From Candidatus Liberibacter solanacearum CLso-ZC1 (GTDB lineage: Bacteria; Pseudomonadota; Alphaproteobacteria; Rhizobiales; Rhizobiaceae), in contig NC_014774.1 of NCBI RefSeq assembly GCF_000183665.1, positions 434,001 through 498,000 of the forward strand: a stretch of DNA of 64,000 nucleotides. The letters are read 5' to 3'. The position numbers were made by a program, and so were the translations under genes. Position 1 is the first letter of the stretch; each line of letters opens with the position of its first letter. The notes below the pieces were generated by a model. The model was not told the DNA's origin, made no database searches, and worked only from the letters and a program-made list of their open reading frames with translations. This document shows, in pieces, positions 1 to 8,695 of this stretch.

Positions 1-971
1 GAGACGATGGATTCCCTAGTTTTAAGCTTCAGGATTTAGCGCTTGCTAATGGCATTGAATATGTCAATGCACATGATGCAGAGCAAGATGTTGATGCTAC
101 TCTTGCGCTAGCTCGGTTAGTGCGTCGAGAAAAGCCTAAATTATTTAATTATTTATATAATTCGCGGAATAAAATGCATCTAAAAAGTTTGATAGATATC
201 AGGAATTTAACTCCATTAGTACATGTTTCGAGTAAGTTCGGGGCTGCTCAGGCAAATACTGCTTTGATTGCTCCTATAGCATGGCATCCTCGTAATGCTA
301 ATGAAATAATCGCCTGTAATTTGAGTGGGGATATGCAGGTATTACAAGATTTGGATAGCATCGAATTAGGTAAACGGTTATTTACACGTCATGATCAATT
401 GAATGGATTATCTCCTGTTCCTCTAAAATCAGTACATATTAACCGATGTCCAGTTCTTTTCCCTATTGGTTCTTTCCATTCAAAAAAATTTGAACGTTTA
501 GGGATTGATGATAAGCGTTGTGTAGACAATTTGAAATTATTGCGTCAACAAGTCGACTTACAAGAAAAAGTCATTGCGATATATGATAAGCCTTTTGTTT
601 CTTTATCAGAAGACGTAGATTCTCGTTTGTATGATGGTTTTTTGAGTGATGAAGATTGTAAAATGAGAGATTGTATACCGTTGACTGAACCAGAAAAATT
701 ATCGACGTTAAATTTTCAATTTACTGATCAGAGATTGCCTGAGTTATTGTTTCGGTATAGAGCGCGTAATTTTCCTCATACATTAGATAGTAAAGAGAAG
801 CAGGCTTGGCTAGAACATCGCAAGGCGATTTTTACTCGGTCTCGAATTGAAGAATATGAGAACAAGCTACATACTCTCCTTAACGCTTATAAAAGCAACG
901 AGCGGGAAGAGCGCTTGGTTCAATTGCTTTTTGATTATCTCCAACTGATTGTTCCAAAAGTTTATGCCTAA
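1..971 (+). CDS. sbcB: Exodeoxyribonuclease I, 3' part (5' end outside window)
   Basis: Single-strand 3'-5' exonuclease used in recombination and mismatch repair. The frame is open from base 3 to the stop at 969-971, giving 322 visible residues of a protein normally near 475. The first residues hold the last DEDDh exonuclease motif (PSFKLQDL, then HDAEQDVDAT with the catalytic His and Asp about 36-43 codons from the edge). The rest fits the ExoI SH3-like and C-terminal regions (for example RYRARNFPHTL). A GTG at 120 could be mistaken for a start, but it lies inside the nuclease domain. Nothing suggests damage. Confidence 0.9.
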   Translation, partial: DDGFPSFKLQDLALANGIEYVNAHDAEQDVDATLALARLVRREKPKLFNYLYNSRNKMHLKSLIDIRNLTPLVHVSSKFGAAQANTALIAPIAWHPRNANEIIACNLSGDMQVLQDLDSIELGKRLFTRHDQLNGLSPVPLKSVHINRCPVLFPIGSFHSKKFERLGIDDKRCVDNLKLLRQQVDLQEKVIAIYDKPFVSLSEDVDSRLYDGFLSDEDCKMRDCIPLTEPEKLSTLNFQFTDQRLPELLFRYRARNFPHTLDSKEKQAWLEHRKAIFTRSRIEEYENKLHTLLNAYKSNEREERLVQLLFDYLQLIVPKVYA

Positions 972-1123
972 TCAATAAAATATTTTGACTGAAAAAGGAG
1001 CTAGTATAAAATTGGGCTAATGGATAAGTTTTAACATATCGTTTTAAAATGATTATTTTCTGTCTTCTATAGAATAAAATGCTTGATTATTTGATGAAAT
1101 CTCAACATATTCGTTAGTTAGAT

Positions 1124-1211
1124 GGAGAGGTGGCCGAGTGGTTGAAGGCGCGCCCCTGCTAAGGGCGTATGCGGAAACGTATCGAGGGTTCGAATCCCTT
1201 CCTCTCCTCCA
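1124..1211 (+). tRNA. tRNA-Ser (anticodon GCT)
   Basis: Acceptor stem GGAGAGG (1124-1130) pairs with CCTCTCC (1201-1207). The anticodon stem CGCCC/GGGCG encloses loop CTGCTAA, anticodon GCT. The long variable arm typical of serine tRNAs is present, the T loop is TTCGAAT, and the 3' CCA is encoded. The discriminator base at 1208 is T, whereas most bacterial tRNA-Ser have G. Confidence 0.95.
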
Positions 1212-1492
1212 GTAATCGATCGTTGTTTCTTTTTTTGATTGAAATTCAGTGTTTTTAAGTTTTGTCATAGAAGTTCTTGAGATAACAAGGAGCATTGCTA
1301 CGGTATTAGGTCTTGTTTTTATATCTTGTTTTTCTATGGACTGATTGAATTTTGAACAAATTTAGGAAATTAAGTGTTCTGAAGATCATTAGATTATAGT
1401 AAGCCGAAAAGCTCAATTTAGTGCCATAAAGCTAGCGGCATAATGATCAAAAACAAGATAAGCGTTGGATCGGCTCCAACTACTTTATCCTT
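1212..1492. other. Intergenic stretch, no gene seen
   Basis: AT-rich sequence between tRNA-Ser and the 3' end of yebC. No coding-like frame, RNA fold or clear terminator was recognised. Confidence 0.5.
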
Positions 1493-2242
1493 TTAATGAC
1501 ATATATTTTTCATTATGTCATCGGGAATATCAAGGTTGGAATATACGTCTTGGACATCTTCATCATTTTCAAAATTATCAATCATTTTGATAATAGATTT
1601 TGCTTTATTTTCGTCCGATATTTGTATTAAGTTTAGAGGTTTCCATATAATTTTAATACTTTTCGCTTCTCCAAATTTTTGTTCTAATTGTTTCGATATT
1701 TGCCCTACATTGCTGAAATCACAGTGAAAGATATATTCTTTATCTTCGTCTAGAAATTCGTTGGCACCGACTTCAATAGCTGCCTCCATAGCTGTATCAG
1801 GATCTCCAACTGTTGAATGGTAAATAATTTCTCCAATTTGCTCAAAGAAACGAGTTGTGGATCCTATGGCGCCAAGAGATCCATTGGCTTTAGTAAAAAT
1901 AGCGCGGATGTTAGATGCAGTACGGTTACGATTATCAGTTAGGGTTTCAATAATTATAGCAATGCCTTCAGGGCCATAGCCTTCGTATCGAATGTTAGTA
2001 TAATTGTTTAGATCATTGTTCCCAGCTTTTTTAATGGCACGTTCAATATTTTCTTTGGGCATCGATTGACTCTTAGCATTTTGAATAGCCAATCTTAGAC
2101 GTGGATTTTCTAATGGATTAGGTCCAGATAATTTTGCCGAAACTGTTATTTCACGAGATAACTTAGAGAATATTTTTGATCGCATAGCATCTTTTCGTTC
2201 TTTGCGATGCATAATATTTTTAAATTGAGAATGTCCAGCCAT
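1493..2242 (-). CDS. yebC: YebC/PmpR family protein
   Basis: 249 residues, the usual family length, starting [14 protein letters not shown], a close variant of the canonical YebC N-terminus (MAGHSxFxNIxHRK). Other family blocks are visible: [12 protein letters not shown], the [14 protein letters not shown] segment and the N-R-T-A-S stretch of the central domain. Family members were described as DNA-binding regulators, and some now as factors relieving ribosome stalling; the sequence does not distinguish these roles. It is the last gene of a leftward block behind 5-formyl-THF cyclo-ligase and the phosphoesterase, as in Rhizobiales. No strong Shine-Dalgarno is visible, but the start is fixed by the conserved N-terminus. 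Confidence 0.93.
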   Translation of the reverse strand: MAGHSQFKNIMHRKERKDAMRSKIFSKLSREITVSAKLSGPNPLENPRLRLAIQNAKSQSMPKENIERAIKKAGNNDLNNYTNIRYEGYGPEGIAIIIETLTDNRNRTASNIRAIFTKANGSLGAIGSTTRFFEQIGEIIYHSTVGDPDTAMEAAIEVGANEFLDEDKEYIFHCDFSNVGQISKQLEQKFGEAKSIKIIWKPLNLIQISDENKAKSIIKMIDNFENDEDVQDVYSNLDIPDDIMKNICH

Positions 2243-2313
2243 GAATATAATCTCGTTTGAATTGTGAAGTTACTAAGATGTAAAATTAAATTTATTTCTT
2301 TAATTTTTGTTTA

Positions 2314-3138
2314 TTATGTCCAAAAATCTGGGCTTGTTTGTTGAAGACGAGCGCCAATACGTATGGGGGCAATCTTTTCGGTTAGTCCAGTGACATCGGA
2401 AATATCGGCACAGATACCACATAACGTTGCGGGTCCATTCGCAACAACGAAGCGATTATGTGGAATTTGTGAAATAAAACGATTAATAGGCTCTTCTTTA
2501 TCCAAGCCGATAGATGAATTATAATCGCCGCACATTCCGAGATCGGATATATAGCCAGTACCACCATCAAGAATCTGTGCATCAGCAGTAGGAATATGAG
2601 TATGGGTTCCTACTACAAGGCTAGCGCGACTGTCTACAAAATGGGCAAAGCATTGTTTTTCACTGGTTGTTTCGGCATGAAAGTCAAAGACTATAACATC
2701 GGCTTGTTCTTTTAAAGGACATGTTTCTAAAATTTTATCAGATGTTCTAAATGGATCGTCTAATATAGGATTCATAAAAATTCTCCCCATAATATTTGAG
2801 ACCAAGACATTCGCACCGTTTTTAGCTTTATAAAGTCCAGATCCATTGCCAGGAGTATCAAGAGGATAATTTGCGGGGCGTAAGAAATGGTGGTGACGTT
2901 GAGAAAATATAAGGGCTTCTCGTTTGTCCCAAGAATGGTTCCCTGTGGTTATGACATCTATTCCAATCTCTATCATTTCAAGGAATATTTTTTCAGTGAT
3001 ACCAAAACCACCAGCACTATTTTCTCCATTTGCTACCACGAAATCAAGTTTAAAATCTCGAATGAGGCGAGGTAGTGTGTCATATACAATAGATCTGCCT
3101 GCTTTTCCAACTATGTCACCAAGGAATAAAAGTCTCAT
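2314..3138 (-). CDS. YmdB-like metallophosphoesterase (TIGR00282 type)
   Basis: About 274 residues of a binuclear-metal phosphoesterase related to Bacillus YmdB, a 2',3'-cAMP phosphodiesterase; the substrate here is unknown. Metal-site motifs run in order: LFLGDIVGKAGR at the N-terminus, VANGENSAGGFG, TGNHSWDKRE, VGTHTHIPTADAQI and the GTGYISDLGMCG segment. An in-frame start 30 bases upstream (3168) exists, but MRLLFLGD at 3138 is preferred: it begins exactly at the first beta strand, has AGGAAAAGT just upstream, and avoids overlap with the previous gene, whose stop is at 3152. Confidence 0.9.
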   Translation of the reverse strand: MRLLFLGDIVGKAGRSIVYDTLPRLIRDFKLDFVVANGENSAGGFGITEKIFLEMIEIGIDVITTGNHSWDKREALIFSQRHHHFLRPANYPLDTPGNGSGLYKAKNGANVLVSNIMGRIFMNPILDDPFRTSDKILETCPLKEQADVIVFDFHAETTSEKQCFAHFVDSRASLVVGTHTHIPTADAQILDGGTGYISDLGMCGDYNSSIGLDKEEPINRFISQIPHNRFVVANGPATLCGICADISDVTGLTEKIAPIRIGARLQQTSPDFWT

Positions 3139-3151
3139 ACTTTTCCTATAT

Positions 3152-3722
3152 CTAATTAAATTGATCAAATCTACTTTCAGTTAGAATTGCATGTAAGCGA
3201 ATATCAGTAGATTCCACTTTTATGTAGGAGGTTTCCTGAACATCAAATGCAATACCTACGAGATAAGGATTTTTCCCCTCAAGGCGAGCATTAGCTATAG
3301 CATGATCATAATATCCTTTACCATATCCTATACGATTGCCATGAGAATCAAAAGCAACAAGTGGCATCAAGATGAGATCTGGATTAATTTCCTGAGCATG
3401 TCGTGGTGGGGATAGGATGCCAAATTTTTCCTTCACCAGATATTTTGGATCATCGTATTGGCGAAAAATCATTTTGTTTCCTTTTATTGCTGGGAGACAG
3501 AAAGAACATCCTTTGTTTCTTATTTTTTCGATAAAGATTTTTACATTGACTTCGGACTGAATAGGGTAAAAAGTAGCAATTTTCATACCATTTTTCAACG
3601 GTATTTTTTTTGCTCCGAGCGTTGCTAGAGCAACGCTTCTCGTGTGATGATATGTGGGGGAGAGAAGATTACGTATTATTTTTTTTTTTGCGTATTAGCT
3701 TCTTATGGTCTTTCGAGATCAT
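3152..3722 (-). CDS. 5-formyltetrahydrofolate cyclo-ligase, frameshifted at an A11 tract
   Basis: Converts 5-formyl-THF to 5,10-methenyl-THF using ATP. The body (3152-3598) holds the family blocks YPIQSEVNV and MPLVAFDSHGNRIGYGKGYYD but alone is only 148 residues and lacks the N-terminal helix. Upstream, an ATG at 3722 with a well-spaced GAGGA opens MISKDHKKLIRKKK and then stops at 3669. Removing one A from the eleven-A run (T11 on the + strand, 3679-3689) joins the two parts as IIRNLLSPTYHHTRSVALATL and so on, without stops, giving 189 residues, the normal family length. So the gene is either a one-base sequencing artefact, a fresh pseudogene, or read through by slippage. An in-frame TTG at 3598 and ATG near 3586 could give a truncated product. 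It is the first gene of the ymdB-yebC operon. Confidence 0.85.
3679..3689 (-). repeat. A11 homopolymer inside 5-formyl-THF cyclo-ligase
   Basis: Eleven T on the + strand, eleven A in the coding strand. It is the point where the reading frame opened by the ATG at 3722 must move by one base to enter the conserved body of the gene. Ten A would leave the gene intact. Confidence 0.9.
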
Positions 3723-4226
3723 GTGAAATCCTCAACATGGCTGCATAATAAGAGGGCGGTTTTCTGAGACGGCTTATTTTAGCATTCAATTTATATTTTA
3801 TAGATCTCATTTTTACGATACTATTGTATGCTGTCAAGATTAATATCAATCAATTAATTTTTAATAATACTATAAGCAAAGGTTTAAGTTCTTGTTTTCT
3901 TTTGCGCTTATAAAGTATTAATAAAGAGTATTCCCGATAGTCGATTCGATATTCTCATAGAGGTATTAAGCATCTTACAACAATTATAATATTTTCTTCA
4001 GTAAATTCTAGTGTTCTTATTGAGCAAATTATTTTATTGGTTTAGTGTAGATTTCTAGGTCATGATCATAAAAAAAAGGCATTAAAAAGGATGGGATTCA
4101 TCAGTTGTATATTCGCGTAGATAATTGTCAATATTATCTTTGATTATGAAGGTATTCTTAGTTTTTTTGAGTAAAATTTTATGAGCCAAATCAAAGGAAT
4201 GTAGTTTTGTCGTTGAGGAGATGTTG
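3723..4226. other. Long intergenic region between the cyclo-ligase and tkt
   Basis: About 500 AT-rich bases between divergent genes. In Rhizobiales this position usually holds zapA, a DUF4164 gene and 6S RNA. I looked for a ZapA-like frame and a 6S-like fold and could not identify either. Only the promoter at 3810-3837 is supportable. Confidence 0.5.
3810..3837 (-). promoter_or_regulatory. Putative sigma-70-type promoter of the cyclo-ligase/ymdB/yebC block
   Basis: On the minus strand TTGACA (3837-3832) is followed after 16 bases by TAAAAA (3815-3810). The -35 box is a perfect match and the -10 box matches 4 of 6. It lies about 90 bases upstream of the ATG at 3722. Confidence 0.45.
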
Positions 4227-6209
4227 ATGCGGTGCGATGGATATAAAAAGATGGCTAATGCCATTAGGTTTTTGTCAATGGATGCTATAGAGAACGTCAA
4301 TTCTGGGCATCCAGGATTGCCTATGGGAATGGCAGATGTGATCACTGTTCTTTTCTCACAATTCATGGCGTTTGATCCTAAATGTCCATCATGGCCAAAT
4401 CGTGATCGTTTTGTTTTGTCAGCGGGGCATGGCTCCATGTTGTATTACTCATTGCTCTATCTTTTAGGGTATCAGGACATAACAATTGATGACATCAAAA
4501 AATTTCGAACAATTGGCTCTAAAACAGCAGGGCATCCTGAATATGGATTTCTTTCTGGAATTGAGGCTACTACCGGACCTTTAGGGCAAGGAATTGCCAA
4601 TGCTGTCGGCATGGCTATTGCCGAGCGTAAATTAAGAGATGAATTTAGTGATGCATTGATCAATCATTATACTTATGTATTGGTCGGTGATGGTTGTTTG
4701 ATGGAAGGTATTAGTCAAGAAGCGATTTCTTTAGCAGGGCATCTTGGATTAAATAAACTGATCGTTCTTTGGGATAATAATGGTATTTCAATTGATGGTT
4801 CTATTTCCTTAGCTGATTCTACAGATCAGCATGCTCGTTTCCGTGCGTCTGGATGGAATACATTGTCTGTTAATGGACATGATTATAATGCTATTGCATC
4901 TATCTTGAGAGAAGCCCAAGAATCCAACAAACCTACGATGATTGCTTGTGAGACGGTTATTGGTTTTGGATCTCCAAATAAAGCGGGGACGAATAAAGTC
5001 CATGGTTCTGCTTTGGGTAAAGAAGAAATAAAAGCTACTCGTAAGGCTCTGAATTGGAATTTAGATCCTTTTTTGATTCCTGATGAAATAATGAAAGAAT
5101 GGCGTTCGGTTGGATTACGCTCTTCTCAAATAAGGGCAGATTGGCAATCCCATCTTTCTTCTATTGAGAGTGATGTGCAAAAAGAATTTAATCGTCGTTT
5201 TTCAGATGAATTGCCTGATTGTTTTGATAATACTATTATGCAATTGAAGAAAAAGATTGGGGAATCTAAGCCAGAAGTTGCTACACGCAAATCTTCTGAA
5301 ATGGTACTAGAAGTGATTAATGATTGTTTGCCAGAGATCATCGGAGGATCGGCAGATCTTACTGGTTCTAACGGCACGAAAACCAGTCAAATGAAATCTA
5401 TTTCTAGGAGTGATTTTTCAGGTCGTTACTTACACTATGGTGTGCGTGAACATGCTATGGCTGCGGTGATGAATGGCATAGCATTGCATAAGGGATTAGT
5501 GCCATACTCGGGAACGTTTATGGTATTTTCTGATTACAGTCGCCCTTCTATAAGGTTGGCGTCTTTAATGGGAATAAGGGTTGTTCATGTTTTAACACAT
5601 GATTCTATAGGGGTAGGTGAAGATGGACCTACACATCAACCCGTAGAACATATGGCGGCATTGAGAGCTATACCTAATCTTCTTGTTTTTAGACCTGCGG
5701 ATTCGATAGAAACATTAGAATGTTGGCAGGTAGCTCTTAAGAAGAAAAGTTGTCCATCTGTATTATCTTTGTCTAGACAAAATTTGCCTTTTCTCCGTAC
5801 TCAATATGAAGAAAAAAATTTATGTTCTTTAGGTGCTTATGATTATATTGCTTGTCCTAATGCACAAGTAGCGATTTTTGCTTCAGGTTCTGAATTAAAG
5901 ATTGCTGTAGAAGCGCGTAATCTTTTATCTGCTAGGAATATTTCTGCTCGTGTGATTTCAGTTCCTTGTTTTGAATTGTTTTTTGAACAATCAGACGCAT
6001 ACCGTGCACAAATTATAGGGACATCTCCCGTTAAGATTGCTGTTGAGGCAGGATTGCGTCAAGGGTGGGATTCTTTGATAGGAAGTGATGGGGATTTTGT
6101 TGGCATGAAAGGTTTTGGATCTTCAGGATCTTGCGATCTTCTTTATCAACATTTTGGTATAACTGCTACTGCAATAGTGGCTTTGGTGGAGAGGAAATTA
6201 TTAACATAA
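4227..6209 (+). CDS. tkt: Transketolase
   Basis: Moves two-carbon ketol units between sugar phosphates (non-oxidative pentose phosphate pathway), using thiamine diphosphate and a divalent metal. 660 residues, full family length. The N-terminal block MANAIRFLSMDAIENVNSGH includes the substrate-binding His of SGHPG; the ThDP motif runs from GDGCLMEGISQEA to WDNNGISIDG; the pyrimidine domain has GVREHAMAAVMNG and DSIGVGEDGPTHQP. ATG 4227 is preferred over 4221 because GAGGAG sits at 4215-4220, directly against the earlier ATG but ideally spaced for this one. It leads a rightward run with gap, pgk and fba. Confidence 0.96.
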   Translation: MRCDGYKKMANAIRFLSMDAIENVNSGHPGLPMGMADVITVLFSQFMAFDPKCPSWPNRDRFVLSAGHGSMLYYSLLYLLGYQDITIDDIKKFRTIGSKTAGHPEYGFLSGIEATTGPLGQGIANAVGMAIAERKLRDEFSDALINHYTYVLVGDGCLMEGISQEAISLAGHLGLNKLIVLWDNNGISIDGSISLADSTDQHARFRASGWNTLSVNGHDYNAIASILREAQESNKPTMIACETVIGFGSPNKAGTNKVHGSALGKEEIKATRKALNWNLDPFLIPDEIMKEWRSVGLRSSQIRADWQSHLSSIESDVQKEFNRRFSDELPDCFDNTIMQLKKKIGESKPEVATRKSSEMVLEVINDCLPEIIGGSADLTGSNGTKTSQMKSISRSDFSGRYLHYGVREHAMAAVMNGIALHKGLVPYSGTFMVFSDYSRPSIRLASLMGIRVVHVLTHDSIGVGEDGPTHQPVEHMAALRAIPNLLVFRPADSIETLECWQVALKKKSCPSVLSLSRQNLPFLRTQYEEKNLCSLGAYDYIACPNAQVAIFASGSELKIAVEARNLLSARNISARVISVPCFELFFEQSDAYRAQIIGTSPVKIAVEAGLRQGWDSLIGSDGDFVGMKGFGSSGSCDLLYQHFGITATAIVALVERKLLT

Positions 6210-6261
6210 TTTTTAATTGTTTTAGATGTTTCTTTTTTAAAGTACAAGGGGAAGAAAAGAT

Positions 6262-7263
6262 ATGGTTAGCAAGGTTTCTATAAATGGTTTTGGTCGTATT
6301 GGACGATGTGTTTTGCGTTCAGCAGTTGAGTCTGGGCGTGATGATATTAGAATTGTAGCTATTAATGATCTTAATTCCATAGAAACAATTGCTCACTTGT
6401 TCCGTTATGATTCGGTGCATGGAAGATTCCCAGGAGAAGTGAAGATTTCGGGGGATACTATAGATGTTGGGTTTGGGGCAATAAAAGTAACAAGCATTCG
6501 TGATCCGCAGAATCTGCCATGGAATGATGTTGATATAGCTATGGAGTGTACTGGTTTTTTTACAACGAAGGAAAAAGCCTCGCTGCATTTATCTAATGGT
6601 TCTAAACGTGTTTTGGTTTCTGCTCCGTGTAAGGGGGCGGATAAGACTATTGTCTATGGTATCAATCATACATCGTTAAATGAAAGAGATGTTATTATTT
6701 CGAATGCTTCTTGTACTACAAATTGTTTGGTTCCAATAGTTTATGTTCTAGATAAAATGTTTGGGATTGAAAAAGGATATATGACGACTGTTCATTCTTA
6801 TACGGGTGATCAACATATTCTAGATGCAGGGCATGATGATCCTTATCGTTCGCGTGCAGCAGCGATATCAATGATTCCTACGTCGACTGGAGCAGCTAAA
6901 TCTGTGGAATTGGTTTTGCCTCATCTTAAAGGAAAATTGGATGGTTCGTCCGTTCGAGTTCCTACGCCTAATGTATCAATGGTAGATTTGAAATGTGTAA
7001 CCAGTCGCAATGTGAATGTTGATGAAATCAATGCGGCGATGAGAGATTTTGCTGAAGGGGATATGAAAAATATTCTGGATTATGTTGCTCTGCCTTTAGT
7101 ATCGATAGATTTTAATCATAATGCCTATTCGTCTATATTTGCAGCTGATCAGACGAAGGTAGTCGCTAACAATCTTGTGCGTGTTTTGGCTTGGTATGAT
7201 AATGAATGGGGTTTTTCCAATCGTATGTTGGATACTGCATCAGCAATTGCAAAGTTGTTGTAG
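6262..7263 (+). CDS. gap: Glyceraldehyde-3-phosphate dehydrogenase
   Basis: NAD(P)-dependent oxidation of glyceraldehyde 3-phosphate to 1,3-bisphosphoglycerate. 333 residues. The Rossmann start INGFGRIGR is at residues 7-15; the catalytic Cys is residue 151 in SNASCTTNCL, with the paired His in TVHSYTGDQ. The C-terminus has the conserved WYDNEWGFSNRM. Preceded by AAGGGGAAG about 8 bases before the ATG. It follows tkt by about 50 bases, and pgk follows, the usual rhizobial order. Confidence 0.97.
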   Translation: MVSKVSINGFGRIGRCVLRSAVESGRDDIRIVAINDLNSIETIAHLFRYDSVHGRFPGEVKISGDTIDVGFGAIKVTSIRDPQNLPWNDVDIAMECTGFFTTKEKASLHLSNGSKRVLVSAPCKGADKTIVYGINHTSLNERDVIISNASCTTNCLVPIVYVLDKMFGIEKGYMTTVHSYTGDQHILDAGHDDPYRSRAAAISMIPTSTGAAKSVELVLPHLKGKLDGSSVRVPTPNVSMVDLKCVTSRNVNVDEINAAMRDFAEGDMKNILDYVALPLVSIDFNHNAYSSIFAADQTKVVANNLVRVLAWYDNEWGFSNRMLDTASAIAKLL

Positions 7264-7374
7264 AGGTGAGAGCTTTTTTCATCGCAGATTCTTTTAAAAA
7301 AAGAAATGAGAAATTTATTATGAGATTGATCTAATTTTCATGTGTTCTGAGTTTTGTATGGAAAGGTTGAAGTT

Positions 7375-8640
7375 ATGAGTTATCTTAGGACCATGGATGA
7401 CCTTAATGATATAAGAGGGCGTCGTTGTTTGTTGCGTGTTGATTGGAACGTTCCTTTTATAGAGGGTAAGATTGCAGATGTTACGCGTATTGAGCGTTCA
7501 GTTCCTACAATCCTTGAGCTTGTAAGGAAAAAAGCAAAAATTGTGATTCTGTCTCATCTAGGGCGTCCCAACAATAAGTCAGATAAAGATAGTTCTTTAT
7601 GTCAAGTAATTCCTATTGCAGAATCCATCCTTAAAAAAAAGATTCTTTTTGTTGAAGACTGCATTGGTTTTTCATTGTCTCAATCGGTATCCTCTTTGTC
7701 AGAAGGCGGTATTATTCTTACTGAGAATGTTCGTTTTTATCCAGGAGAAGAGAATAATGATCCAGATTTTGTCAATATGTTGGCGGAAAACGGAGATTTT
7801 TATATAAATGATGCTTTTTCTGTTTCTCATAGGGTTCATGCTTCTATTGAGGGTTTATCTCGTTTATTGCCTTCTTATATGGGTCGTGCCATGCAAAAAG
7901 AGCTTAGTATGCTAGAAGTTTGTTTTAGCGTATCAAAAAAACCTTTGGTTGCAATTATCGGGGGTTCTAAAGTTTCTACAAAGATTGATTTGCTGGGTAA
8001 TCTGGTGAAAAAAGTTGATAAGCTAGTGATCGGCGGTGGTATGGCTAATAGTTTTTTAGTGGCGGATGGAATGGGAGTGGGCAGATCATTGTGTCAACGT
8101 GATTTTTCTGAAAGTGTGCGCCAGATAGTCTTTGAAGCTCAGAAATCTTCTTGTGAAATTATTTTGCCGCAAGATGTTGTGGTCGCTAAAGAAATGAAAA
8201 AAGGTATTGCTACACAAAGTGTTTCAACGAGGTCTGTGCCATCAGATTCTATGATTTTGGACATTGGTTTTAAAACGATAGAGTATATTAAACAGGTAAT
8301 TTCACAAGCTAAAACAGTTATATGGAATGGGCCGCTTGGTGTTTTTGAAATAGAACCTTTCGACTTGGCTACGGTTGAGATAGCGCGTTATGTGGCTAAA
8401 CTTACAAAAGAAAAAAAAATTATTTCAATTGCAGGGGGAGGGGATACTATAACCGCACTTTCTCATGCAGGTATTGTTGATGAATTTACTTATGCTTCCA
8501 CGGCTGGAGGAGCTTTTTTTGAATGGTTAGAAGGAAAAGATTTACCTGGTCTAGCAGCATTATCTTCTAGTGATGGACGCTTACTCCTTAGGGAAAGAGA
8601 TTTTGTCGTATGTAAGAATCAGGTATCCGTTGAGTTGTAA
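7375..8640 (+). CDS. pgk: Phosphoglycerate kinase
   Basis: Transfers phosphate between 1,3-bisphosphoglycerate and ADP. 421 residues. Visible motifs: RVDWNVPF near the N-terminus, LSHLGRP, the GGSKVSTK segment, WNGPLGVFE and the nucleotide loop GGGDT near the C-terminus. An in-frame TTG at 7354 exists, but ATG 7375 is preferred because the family begins about twenty residues before RVDxNVP and GGAAAGG lies upstream of it. Co-directional with gap and fba. Confidence 0.96.
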   Translation: MSYLRTMDDLNDIRGRRCLLRVDWNVPFIEGKIADVTRIERSVPTILELVRKKAKIVILSHLGRPNNKSDKDSSLCQVIPIAESILKKKILFVEDCIGFSLSQSVSSLSEGGIILTENVRFYPGEENNDPDFVNMLAENGDFYINDAFSVSHRVHASIEGLSRLLPSYMGRAMQKELSMLEVCFSVSKKPLVAIIGGSKVSTKIDLLGNLVKKVDKLVIGGGMANSFLVADGMGVGRSLCQRDFSESVRQIVFEAQKSSCEIILPQDVVVAKEMKKGIATQSVSTRSVPSDSMILDIGFKTIEYIKQVISQAKTVIWNGPLGVFEIEPFDLATVEIARYVAKLTKEKKIISIAGGGDTITALSHAGIVDEFTYASTAGGAFFEWLEGKDLPGLAALSSSDGRLLLRERDFVVCKNQVSVEL

Positions 8641-8695
8641 CTAAACTACAATAAACAAATTATTGCCGGAAAATATTTTATGGAGAGAACAGATA

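Noticed and set aside
1053..1295. 80-codon minus-strand frame containing a RRGRDSNPR-type stretch
   Set aside because: It is the antisense of tRNA-Ser(GCT). This motif is a well-known false protein from tRNA genes.
3723..4226. 6S RNA (ssrS) and zapA expected beside the cyclo-ligase gene in Rhizobiales
   Set aside because: I could not find the long bulged hairpin of 6S RNA or any ZapA-like frame, so neither is called.
4082..4438. 118-codon minus-strand frame at the start of tkt
   Set aside because: It overlaps the transketolase coding sequence in antisense and has no binding site or known motif.
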